From NCBI GenBank assembly GCA_964471155.1, contig CAYYFX010000044.1, positions 1 through 30,042 on the forward strand: a stretch of 30,042 nucleotides of DNA. The letters are read 5' to 3'. Shown here piece by piece: positions 14,772 to 21,292 of this stretch. The notes under the pieces are model-generated. The model did not search any database. It was given only the letters and a program-made list of their open reading frames with translations, and was not told where the DNA came from. Both the position numbers and the translations under genes were made by a program. This stretch comes from CAYYFX01 sp964471155. Its GTDB lineage: Bacteria > ARS69. Each line of letters opens with the position of its first letter. Position 1 is the stretch's first letter.

Positions 14772-15227
14772 TCACTCGACGGGTTCGAGCACCGACTCCA
14801 GCGCGCGGCGCAGGTCCGCGGGCACGTCCTGCAGCGCGAAGGTGTCGCGTCGCGTCACCGCCTGCGCGATCACGATGCGCGCCGAGGGCTCGGGGACGCC
14901 GCCGCCCTCGCCGGGAACCACGGCCAGGTCGTACCGGACGCGGAAGGCGTGCGCGCGGATCTCCTCGCAGGTCACGGTGACCCGCAGCCGGTCGCGGTAG
15001 TGGACGCGCTTGAAGAACTTCCCCTCCACGTGCACGACCGGGAACACGATGCCGTCCTGCACGTAGCGGCGGTAGCTGCGCTCGCTGCGGTCGGTGACGA
15101 AATCCTCGAGCGCGCAGTGGCAGAAGTGCAGGAGGCGCGGGAAGTACACGATGTCCGCCGCGTCGATGTCGTTGAAGCGGATCGGGAACTCGCGGGCGTA
15201 CGGCGCGGCGGGTCGCGGGAGGGCCAC
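14772..15227 (-). CDS. 4-hydroxybenzoyl-CoA thioesterase-like (hotdog) acyl-CoA thioesterase
   Basis: 151 residues, one hotdog domain. The family hydrolyses acyl-CoA thioesters. The signature is IRFNDIDAADIVYFPRLLHFCH (about 16-37), with the expected catalytic Asp at D22 or D24 and the aromatic-Pro-Arg run. It is followed by VHVEGKFFKRVHYRDRLRVTVTC, the usual second strand region. Substrate cannot be inferred: YbgC-type members act on short acyl chains or are linked to Tol-Pal, but no tol genes are here. The GTG start at 15227 is 7 bases after the stop of the upstream secreted-protein gene, so the two are probably co-transcribed. Confidence 0.85.
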   Translation of the reverse strand: MALPRPAAPYAREFPIRFNDIDAADIVYFPRLLHFCHCALEDFVTDRSERSYRRYVQDGIVFPVVHVEGKFFKRVHYRDRLRVTVTCEEIRAHAFRVRYDLAVVPGEGGGVPEPSARIVIAQAVTRRDTFALQDVPADLRRALESVLEPVE

Positions 15228-15233
15228 CGCGCG

Positions 15234-16817
15234 CTACCGCAGGGCCACGCGGGCCGTCACCGAGGCGCCGTCCGGCGTGGCCGCGCGCAGGAAGTAGATG
15301 CCCGGCGCGAGCCGCGCGCCGCTCGCGTCCCGGGGCTCCCAGGTCACGGTGGCCACGTCCGGATTCGTGTCCCGCACCTCGGCCGTCCCGACGCGGCGGC
15401 CGGCCACGTCGTGCACGACCGCGGTGGCGCCGAACACCGACGGCGCCGAGAGTCGCGCGTTCACGGTGCCGGACGCGGGGTTCGGGAACACGTCCAGCCG
15501 CAGGGCCCCCGGCGCGGCGCCGGCGAACGCGGGCGCGTCCAGGGGCGGCTCGAACCCGATCGACTTCACCTGGTAGATGTGGGACTCGTAGCCGTTGAAG
15601 GTGTCCGTGATCGTCCGGTTCACGATCGGCAGGTACCGGTTCTCGTACCGCACCTCCACCCAGTGGCCGCTCACGCCGGGAAGCGTGATCGTGGCCTCGC
15701 CCGCGAATCCGTTCCGTCCCGCCGCGAACACGATCATCTCGTCCGACGGATCCACCTTGCCCAGCACGTCCACGTCCGGCTCCGAGGAGACCACGCCGGC
15801 GACGCTCGCCTGGAACAGGATCTCGTCGAGGGCCTCGTACTCGCGGATCACCTGCGCGATCACGGGCCAGTTGTCCTCCCCGTCCCCGAGCGGGTGGAAC
15901 CAGGTCCAGCCGGCCCACAGCAGCCCGGTGGCGCCGTGGATCACCGACTGCGCCGCCTCCCACCGGGCCTCCTTGAGCGGGATGTCCTTGAACGCCTGCA
16001 GGATCATCCACAGCGGCTTGTCCGGCGCGATCTCGTTGCGGAACGTGTCCGCGACGAGGCAGAGCCGGTCCATGGAGCAGCTCGGACCGAACACGTTGTA
16101 CTGGCCGCAGGTCCCGGGCCCGTGGGGATACGGGTAGTTGGCCGACATGACCACGTCGGTGGCGGGCAGGTAGCCGGAGATGTCCGACTTCCACTGCTCG
16201 ATGTCCCCGGTGAGGTGCGCGTTCGCGAAGTTCATCCCGACCATCTTCGAGGACGACATGGTCTTGATCTGCGCGTACGTCTCGTGGACGTGCAGGCTGT
16301 CGATGTCCCCGACGATTCCGCGCTGGATCGTCCAGACGGGCTCGTCGCGATTCGAGTAGCCCACGAGCCGCCCCCAGAACGGGAAGCACTGCCGCACCGC
16401 CCACAGCGAGTCCGGATGGTACATGGGCTTCGACACCTCGAACTCCGGCGTGGACACCACGTCCCAGTTCCACGCGTCGGGGGAGCCCACCATCACCCAG
16501 TAGCCCGCCGCCAGGGAGGAGTCCCGGATCGCCTCGCAGGTGGGCGTGGAGTCGCTGTACGCGAAGCCGTTGTCCCAGACGAGATTCGCGCGGGAGTCCC
16601 GGATGCGCTGGTTCCAGTCGTCGGGGTAGCGGTCGATCCCCAGCTCCAGCAGGCCCACGGGGAACACGCGCTGCCCGTTGACGCGCATGATGCGGTCGGG
16701 GCCGAACGTGACCTGCTGCGCGTCCGCGGCCCCGGAGCAGGCGAGGAAGGCGATGACGGACGCGGCGAGGCGCGCCCGGGGAACGTTCGACCACCACGAG
16801 CGGGATGCACGGATCAC
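15234..16817 (-). CDS. Secreted glycoside hydrolase-like protein with FlgD/T9SS-like C-terminal Ig domain
   Basis: 527 residues from the GTG at 16817. Residues 1-33 form a signal peptide (basic start, hydrophobic LAASVIAFLACSGA, cleavage near ADA-QQ). The body (about 40-350) looks like a TIM-barrel glycosidase: VNGQRVFPVGLLELG as first strand, GYSNRDEPVW with a possible catalytic E159, ISGYLPATDVVMSANYPYP, and LWMILQAFKDIPLKEAR. No exact GH family is recognised. A beta-rich region follows, then a C-terminal Ig-like domain (about 435-527) with DVFPNPASGTV, DVAGRRVG and LAPGIYFLRA, as in FlgD/T9SS-sorted proteins. An ATG at 16874 would add 19 residues, but the best promoter would start transcription inside that extension, and AAGGA sits 6 bases before the GTG. 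Confidence 0.82.
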   Translation of the reverse strand: MIRASRSWWSNVPRARLAASVIAFLACSGAADAQQVTFGPDRIMRVNGQRVFPVGLLELGIDRYPDDWNQRIRDSRANLVWDNGFAYSDSTPTCEAIRDSSLAAGYWVMVGSPDAWNWDVVSTPEFEVSKPMYHPDSLWAVRQCFPFWGRLVGYSNRDEPVWTIQRGIVGDIDSLHVHETYAQIKTMSSSKMVGMNFANAHLTGDIEQWKSDISGYLPATDVVMSANYPYPHGPGTCGQYNVFGPSCSMDRLCLVADTFRNEIAPDKPLWMILQAFKDIPLKEARWEAAQSVIHGATGLLWAGWTWFHPLGDGEDNWPVIAQVIREYEALDEILFQASVAGVVSSEPDVDVLGKVDPSDEMIVFAAGRNGFAGEATITLPGVSGHWVEVRYENRYLPIVNRTITDTFNGYESHIYQVKSIGFEPPLDAPAFAGAAPGALRLDVFPNPASGTVNARLSAPSVFGATAVVHDVAGRRVGTAEVRDTNPDVATVTWEPRDASGARLAPGIYFLRAATPDGASVTARVALR

Positions 16818-16862
16818 GGGATGTCCTTGTGGAGTTCGACGTCGCGACGGAACAAGCGCCCG

Positions 16863-16892
16863 ATCATAAGACATCCGCCGCTCCCGCGGGAA
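16863..16892 (-). promoter_or_regulatory. Possible promoter for the secreted glycosidase-like gene
   Basis: On the minus strand, TATGAT (16868-16863, 5 of 6 to consensus) is preceded after 18 bases by a weak -35, TTCCCG (16892-16887, 3 of 6). Transcription would begin near 16857 and leave a leader of about 40 bases before the GTG at 16817. This supports that start over the ATG at 16874. Confidence 0.4.
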
Positions 16893-17341
16893 TCGGCGCG
16901 ATGAAGATTCGAAGACGGGCCGGGACCGCGTGCCGGACCGCGCACCGCCCCCGCGCCCGAGAGGCCGCGGTGCTGCCGGACGGGCCCCGATTCGGGCTCG
17001 GCACGGGGCCGGCTCCTCACCTATATTGAAGCGAAGGTGGGGGGGGCCGGAAGGTGGTTACCCCCAACTCCGGCTCGGCGGCCGTAGCTCTTCGGAGGAC
17101 GGCCGCACCCCACCGCTACGTCCCGCGCGTCCACGACGCACCCGGGCCGCCGTGCGCCCCTCGAATCGTGCGGCCCTCGCCGCCGGGGCGAAAGCGAGGT
17201 CGAGAGGAGTTCCTGGCACGGTCGTGCCGGCAATCCGCGGCGGTGTGCGCGGCCACGCCTCGCCGCGTTCCCAACACAGTTGTTGACCGATGACTCCTGA
17301 ACGGGGACCTTCTGCGGATCCCATCCCCGGAGGTCCCCGAA
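16893..17341. other. Non-coding stretch between divergent genes, rich in potential hairpins
   Basis: I see no supportable gene in these 449 bases (524 counting from the GTG of the gene on the left). Apart from the element at 17036-17114, it holds GGGCCGC/GCGGCCC (17144-17150 with 17170-17176), CCTCGC/GCGAGG (17175-17180 with 17194-17199) and GGCAC/GTGCC with a 4-base loop (17215-17228). An AT-rich TATATT lies at 17022-17027 on the plus strand without a clear -35. A Shine-Dalgarno GGAGG is at 17329-17333 for the next gene. Some hairpins are expected by chance at this GC content. Confidence 0.6.
17036..17114 (+). promoter_or_regulatory. Candidate structured RNA leader (three-way junction)
   Basis: A closing stem GGTGGGG/CCCCACC (17036-17042 with 17108-17114) encloses two hairpins. 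The first is CCGGA/TCCGG (17047-17051 with 17069-17073). The second is GCGGCCGT/ACGGCCGC (17078-17085 with 17099-17106), topped by C(TTCG)G at 17090-17095 with an inner CTC/GAG. The TATATT at 17022-17027 lies directly before it. It does not resemble the cobalamin, SAM, TPP or glycine riboswitches, SRP RNA or RNase P as I know them. It is 228 bases upstream of the radical SAM gene. No U-run follows. Confidence 0.35.
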
Positions 17342-19045
17342 GTGGCCGCGATGCTTCACGCCCCGCACGTGCCGGAGGGTCTCGCTGCCGTCCGTCCCCA
17401 TCCCAGGGGATCGAACGCGCGCGTGCTGCTCAGCAGCGTGTTCGGTCCCTTCGCCCGCGACGACGAGTACGGCAGCCGCGCCCTCAACCCGATGGAGCTC
17501 TACCACAACCAGGTCACCCGGGTTCAGCGCGCGTTCTCCGTGCGCGCGCACCACCGCTCGTTCGGGCTGATGCTCATCCAGGCGAACCTGAAGGCCCGCT
17601 GCACGCTCCTGGACTTTCCCACCCGCGACCGCTTCGTGCAGGAGCTGCGGCGCACCCGCTACGACATCGTGGGCATCGGGTCCATCGTGATGAACGTGGA
17701 CAAGGTGGCGGAGATGTGCCGCCTCGTCCGGCGGCACCTGCCGGACGCCGTGATCGTGGTCGGCGGGCACGTCGCGAACCTGCCGGGGATCGAGAACCGC
17801 GTGGACGCGGACCACGTGGTGCGCGGCGAGGGCGTGCGCTGGATGCGCCGCTTCCTGGACGAGGACCCCGCCGCGCCGCTGAAGCACCCGAAGGTGACCG
17901 CCGGCTTCAACGTGCGCGCCATGGGTCTCCCGGTCCGCCGGGGCCGCGCGGACCAGCCGGCCGTGCTCCTGCCCTCGGTGGGCTGCCCCATGGGCTGCAA
18001 CTTCTGCTCCACGTCCGCGATGTTCGGCGGCAAGGGCCGCTTCGTGGACTTCTACCCCACGGGCGACGAGCTCTTCGAGGTGATGTGCGACCTGGAGTCG
18101 TCCATGCGGGCCCGCTCGTTCTTCGTCATGGACGAGAACTTCCTGCTGCACCGCCGCCGCGCCCTCCGCCTCCTCGATCTCATGGAGCGGCACGACAAGG
18201 CGTGGGCGCTGCACGTGTTCAGCTCCGCGAAGGTGCTGCGGTCCTACACGACCGAGCAGCTCGTGGGCCTGGGCCTGGCGTGGGTGTGGCTGGGCCTCGA
18301 GGGGGAGGACTCGCAGTACGCGAAGGTGCAGGGCGTGGACACGCGCGACCTGGTGCGCTCCCTCCAGGACCACGGCACCAGCGTGCTCGGCTCCACGATC
18401 ATCGGGCTGGAGTCGCACACGCCGGAGAACATCGACACGGCGATCGAGTACGCCGTCAGCCACGACACCGAGTTCCACCAGTTCATGCTGTACACCGCGG
18501 TCCCGGGGACGCCGCTGCACGCGGAACTGCGGGACGCCGGCGCGCTGCTGGATCCCGCGGACTGCCCGCACGCGGACGCGCACGGCCAGCTCCGCTTCAA
18601 CTTCCGGCACCCGAACATCCCCGCCGGCGAGGAGACCTCCCTCCTGCTGCGCGCGTTCCAGCGCGACTTCGCGGTGAACGGGCCGAGCGTGCTGCGCATG
18701 GCGCGCACCGTGCTGCGCGGCTGGCAGCGGTACAAGGACCACCCGGACCGTCGCATCCGGCGGCGCTTCGCCTGGCAGGCGCGGGAGCTGCCCGTGATGT
18801 TCGCCGGGGCGCTGTGGGCGGCCCGGCGCTGGCTGCGCCCGGACCCCGTGCTCGCGTCGCGGCTCGCGAACGCCCTGGACGAGATCCAGCGCGAGTTCGG
18901 CTGGCGCTCGCGGCTCGCGACGCCGCTGGCCGGGTCGCTGATCCGCTGGACCCTGGCGCGGGAGGAGCGGCGCCTCGCGCGCGGGTGGACGTACGAACCG
19001 CCCACGATCCTGGAGCACAACGCGGCGGCGCTCGAGGCGTCCTGA
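17342..19045 (+). CDS. B12-binding-like domain radical SAM protein
   Basis: 567 residues. The N-terminal part (about 25-180) has a Rossmann-like cobalamin-binding fold pattern (YDIVGIGSIVMNVDKVAEM, DAVIVVGGHVANLPG, and ADHVVRGEGV as in BchE-like enzymes). It lacks the DxHxxG ligand motif, so base-off His ligation is unlikely. The radical SAM core begins at PSVGCPMGCNFC with the cluster cysteines C215, C219 and C222. FFVMDENFLLH, VWLGLEGED, TIIGLESHTPENIDTAIEY and a YTAVPGTPLH ending are typical of the BchE/HpnJ-like superfamily. The last 150 residues are basic and helical and may dock a substrate or membrane. The substrate is unknown. The GTG start at 17342 is preferred because GGAGG lies 8 bases upstream; an ATG at 17351 is the alternative. 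It stands alone and converges on the FG-GAP gene. Confidence 0.88.
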   Translation: MAAMLHAPHVPEGLAAVRPHPRGSNARVLLSSVFGPFARDDEYGSRALNPMELYHNQVTRVQRAFSVRAHHRSFGLMLIQANLKARCTLLDFPTRDRFVQELRRTRYDIVGIGSIVMNVDKVAEMCRLVRRHLPDAVIVVGGHVANLPGIENRVDADHVVRGEGVRWMRRFLDEDPAAPLKHPKVTAGFNVRAMGLPVRRGRADQPAVLLPSVGCPMGCNFCSTSAMFGGKGRFVDFYPTGDELFEVMCDLESSMRARSFFVMDENFLLHRRRALRLLDLMERHDKAWALHVFSSAKVLRSYTTEQLVGLGLAWVWLGLEGEDSQYAKVQGVDTRDLVRSLQDHGTSVLGSTIIGLESHTPENIDTAIEYAVSHDTEFHQFMLYTAVPGTPLHAELRDAGALLDPADCPHADAHGQLRFNFRHPNIPAGEETSLLLRAFQRDFAVNGPSVLRMARTVLRGWQRYKDHPDRRIRRRFAWQARELPVMFAGALWAARRWLRPDPVLASRLANALDEIQREFGWRSRLATPLAGSLIRWTLAREERRLARGWTYEPPTILEHNAAALEAS

Positions 19046-19054
19046 CGCCCCGGC

Positions 19055-19076
19055 GCCGCCGCGCACGCGCCGCGGC
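19055..19076. terminator. Hairpin between convergent genes, possible bidirectional terminator
   Basis: GCCGC (19055-19059) pairs with GCGGC (19072-19076), with further GCGC self-complementarity inside. It lies in the 31-base gap between the stop codons of the radical SAM gene (19045) and the FG-GAP gene (19077). It has no T-run on either side, so termination strength is doubtful. Confidence 0.4.
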
Positions 19077-20852
19077 TCAGTGCAGGATGACGATGCGGCC
19101 CGACGGCCCGGTCTGTCCCGCGGGCTTCGCGAAGTAGACGCCCGCGCCCACGGGACGGCCCGCGGCGTCGCGGCCGTCCCACGCGGCGTGCAGCGCGTCG
19201 TCCCCGGCGGACGCCGCCGCCACCCGGCGCACGAGCCGACCGCCCGCGTCCACGATGTCGACGTCCCGCACCGCGGCGGCCCCGGCCAGCTCGAGCGCCA
19301 CGCCCGCGCGCGAGGGGTTCGGGACCACCCGCCACGCCGCCGCCGGCGGCGCCGCCATGCCCGTCGTGACGGACGTGGCGGTGGTCCCTTCGTGCACCGT
19401 GTACCGCCCGGGAACGGGGATCCCGGCGATGTCCTGCGTCACGCGGCTCCCCGCCGACCCCGGCCACACGATGCGGACGTCCACGGTCGCGCGGCCGGGC
19501 AGGCCGAAGTGCGCCTCGATCTGGTTCTGCGAGCTGAACCCGCCGTGCGCGCAGATCTCGCGGAAGCCGAGCAGGTGCGCGGGATCGCCGAGGAACCCCG
19601 GCTCGTACGCGTAGACCTTCGCCCCGATCCCGTCGCGGTTGGAATGGCCCGCGCCGAGGTCGAACGAGTGGCCCACGAGGCGCAGGTACAGCCAGTCCGT
19701 GTCGTTCTCCAGGTTCTCGTAGAGGTTGTTGAGGTCGGGCGAGTGCTCGTTGCCGGCGGCGAGGTCGAGGTCGCCGTCGAGGTCCACGTCCGCCCAGGCC
19801 ACGCCGTCCGTGCTGCCCAGCCCGAACTGCGGGCTCGCGGCGAAGACGCCCCCGCCCGTGTTCACCCACAGCGTGTTCGGCGCGGCGGAGCCGAAGTCCC
19901 CGTTGCCCTGCGCAAGGTCCAGGTCGCCGTCGTTGTCGAAGTCCCCCCACGCGATCGTGTTCGGGTCGCCGTCGCCGAACGCGTCCGCGCCGGTGAAGTT
20001 GCCGGCGCCGTCGTTGACGTACAGCCGGCTCTGCCCGGCGCCCCAGTTGGCCACCGCGAGGTCGAGGTCCCCGTCGTGGTCCGCGTCGCCGAACGCCAGC
20101 GACACCGAGTTGCCCAGCCCGAACTCCGCCCGCTCCGTGAACGTGCCGTCCCCGTTGTTCACGTACAGGTAGTTCTGCTCCTCCGTGCTGAACCCCCCGT
20201 TCCCCGCCGCGAGGTCCGGATCCCCGTCGCCGTCCACGTCGCCCCACACCAGCGTGCAGGTCTGGCCGACGCCGAACTCCGGGAACTCCGCCCACGTGCC
20301 GTCGCCCTCGTTCCGGTACAGGGCGTTCTGCTCCGGGGAGCCGAGGATGCCGTGACCGACCGCGATGTCGAGGTCCCCGTCGAGGTCGTAGTCCGCCCAG
20401 GCGAGCGCCATCGAGAGGCCCAGGCCGAACTGGTTCTGGCCCATGAACGAGTTGCCGCCGTGGTTGAGGATGAGGCGGTTGTTGTGCAGGCGGTTCGCCA
20501 CCGCCATGTCGCGGTCGCCGTCGTTGTCCACGTCGGCCCACGCGAGCGCGAACGTGTGCCGCGTCCCGAACGCGTTCTGCTCGGTGAACGCGAGGCCGCC
20601 GTCGTTGATGTACAGGAAGTTCTGCTGGTTGTTCACGTTCCCGACCGCGAGGTCCTGGTCACCGTCCCCGTCCGAGTCGGCGAACGCCACGCAGATCGTG
20701 GCGCTCGCGCCGAACCGCAGGTGCTCGGTGAAGGCCGGTGCGCCGCCGGCCGCGGCCGGCGGACACGCCGCCGACGAGGCGAGCAGGATCCCGGCAAGGA
20801 GCCCGGCGGCGGCACGCGACCGGCCCGGGTGGAGCGACGAGGAACGCGACAT
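19077..20852 (-). CDS. Secreted FG-GAP/VCBS repeat protein with ASPIC/UnbV and FlgD-like C-terminal domain
   Basis: 591 residues from ATG 20852. A signal peptide (about 1-35, AAAGLLAGILLASSAAC) precedes seven repeats of the type AWxDxDxDGDxDLAxGN (the first FADSDGDGDQDLAVGN at 57-72, the last WADVDLDGDLDLAAGN). Each carries a DxDxDG calcium loop, and together they predict a seven-bladed beta-propeller. An ASPIC/UnbV-like module follows, with AHFGLPGRATVDVRIVWP and IPVPGRYTVHEGT. The last 85 residues form a FlgD-like Ig domain (RVVPNPSRAGVALEL, VDAGGRLVRRV, GVYFAKP), the same export/sorting type as the glycosidase-like protein. A role in surface binding is likely; no enzyme residues are seen. 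An in-frame upstream ATG at 20939 adds 29 basic residues in front of a complete signal peptide and is less likely. Confidence 0.9.
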   Translation of the reverse strand: MSRSSSLHPGRSRAAAGLLAGILLASSAACPPAAAGGAPAFTEHLRFGASATICVAFADSDGDGDQDLAVGNVNNQQNFLYINDGGLAFTEQNAFGTRHTFALAWADVDNDGDRDMAVANRLHNNRLILNHGGNSFMGQNQFGLGLSMALAWADYDLDGDLDIAVGHGILGSPEQNALYRNEGDGTWAEFPEFGVGQTCTLVWGDVDGDGDPDLAAGNGGFSTEEQNYLYVNNGDGTFTERAEFGLGNSVSLAFGDADHDGDLDLAVANWGAGQSRLYVNDGAGNFTGADAFGDGDPNTIAWGDFDNDGDLDLAQGNGDFGSAAPNTLWVNTGGGVFAASPQFGLGSTDGVAWADVDLDGDLDLAAGNEHSPDLNNLYENLENDTDWLYLRLVGHSFDLGAGHSNRDGIGAKVYAYEPGFLGDPAHLLGFREICAHGGFSSQNQIEAHFGLPGRATVDVRIVWPGSAGSRVTQDIAGIPVPGRYTVHEGTTATSVTTGMAAPPAAAWRVVPNPSRAGVALELAGAAAVRDVDIVDAGGRLVRRVAAASAGDDALHAAWDGRDAAGRPVGAGVYFAKPAGQTGPSGRIVILH

Positions 20853-20864
20853 GATGACCCCCGA

Positions 20865-20957
20865 TCCGTTCCGGAACGGACCGCCCGCCCGCCCGGGACT
20901 TCCGGCGCGACGGGGCGGTCTATTCGTTGCGCGCAACATTATGGTCCGATTCGGACC
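20865..20957 (-). promoter_or_regulatory. Palindrome-rich promoter region of the FG-GAP gene
   Basis: Three perfect palindromes lie here: TCCGTTCCGGAACGGA (20865-20880), GTTGCGCGCAAC (20926-20937) and GGTCCGA-T-TCGGACC (20943-20957). A minus-strand CATAAT (20943-20938, 5 of 6 to the -10 consensus) lies exactly between the last two. No good -35 is present, which would fit an activator-dependent promoter. The first palindrome is in the predicted leader, 12 bases before the ATG. These are candidate operators (inference). Confidence 0.45.
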
Positions 20958-21002
20958 CGCCGCCAGCCTCCGCCCCCCCGGATTTACAGCGATTTACGCT
21001 CG

Positions 21003-21139
21003 TTGTGGCGCGGAGATTGGGGGGGGACTGGGCGCAATCCGCGGGGTCGCAACCACTTGCCGCCGCGGCTCGACCCCGGCGGCGAACTCATTGCGACACC
21101 GCACACTGGATGCGTCCGGCCCCAATCTCCGCGCCACAA
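21003..21139. repeat. 137-bp inverted-repeat element with perfect 20-bp outer arms
   Basis: Positions 21003-21022 (starting TTGTGGCGCGG) are the exact reverse complement of 21120-21139. Inside, TCGCAA/TTGCGA and GCCGCCG/CGGCGGC continue the symmetry toward a centre near 21071, so the whole unit can form an imperfect cruciform or long hairpin. No open frame, no clear target-site duplication. A short direct repeat GATTTAC lies just outside the left arm (20981-20987 and 20991-20997). Together with the two promoters on either side it fills the 440-base gap 20853-21292. Confidence 0.8.
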
Positions 21140-21221
21140 GGGTCGGCCGCCGAGGGCGCTGGACGGCCTCGGGAGGCGGCGGATGCGGGCTCCGGGGCGT
21201 CCGGTTCCGGGGCCGCGCGGG

Positions 21222-21250
21222 TTGACGTCCGCGGGCGCGGCGGATAACAT
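21222..21250 (+). promoter_or_regulatory. Sigma-70-like promoter of the HTH/zinc-ribbon regulator gene
   Basis: TTGACG (21222-21227, 5 of 6) and TAACAT (21245-21250, 4 of 6) are separated by 17 bases. The expected start site is near 21257 and the leader is about 36 bases. A quasi-palindrome, CATTGTCGGCAACGATG (21248-21264, 12 of 17 positions symmetric), overlaps the -10 and the start site. It is well placed for repression, possibly by the gene's own HTH protein (inference). Confidence 0.6.
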
Positions 21251-21292
21251 TGTCGGCAACGATGCCCGGCCCCCATCGGAGGCCTTCCACCC

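Noticed and set aside
14751..16904. Long plus-strand open frame (717 codons) opposite the thioesterase and glycosidase-like genes
   Set aside because: It crosses two well-supported genes and their boundary and has no recognisable domain.
17283..17288. TTGACC as a -35 for the radical SAM gene
   Set aside because: The position 17 bases downstream reads GACCTT, which is not a -10, and the leader would be very short.
17036..17341. Cobalamin riboswitch before the B12-type radical SAM gene
   Set aside because: I could not find the B12-box or the conserved core segments; only generic hairpins are present.
17021..19066. Long minus-strand open frame (681 codons) opposite the radical SAM gene
   Set aside because: It is composition-driven and rich in His/Arg/Val. 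The radical SAM motifs are clear on the plus strand, and the frame reads through the structured leader.
21003..21139. Insertion sequence with terminal inverted repeats
   Set aside because: It is only 137 bp, with no transposase frame and no target-site duplication at the arm ends. It is kept as an inverted-repeat element.
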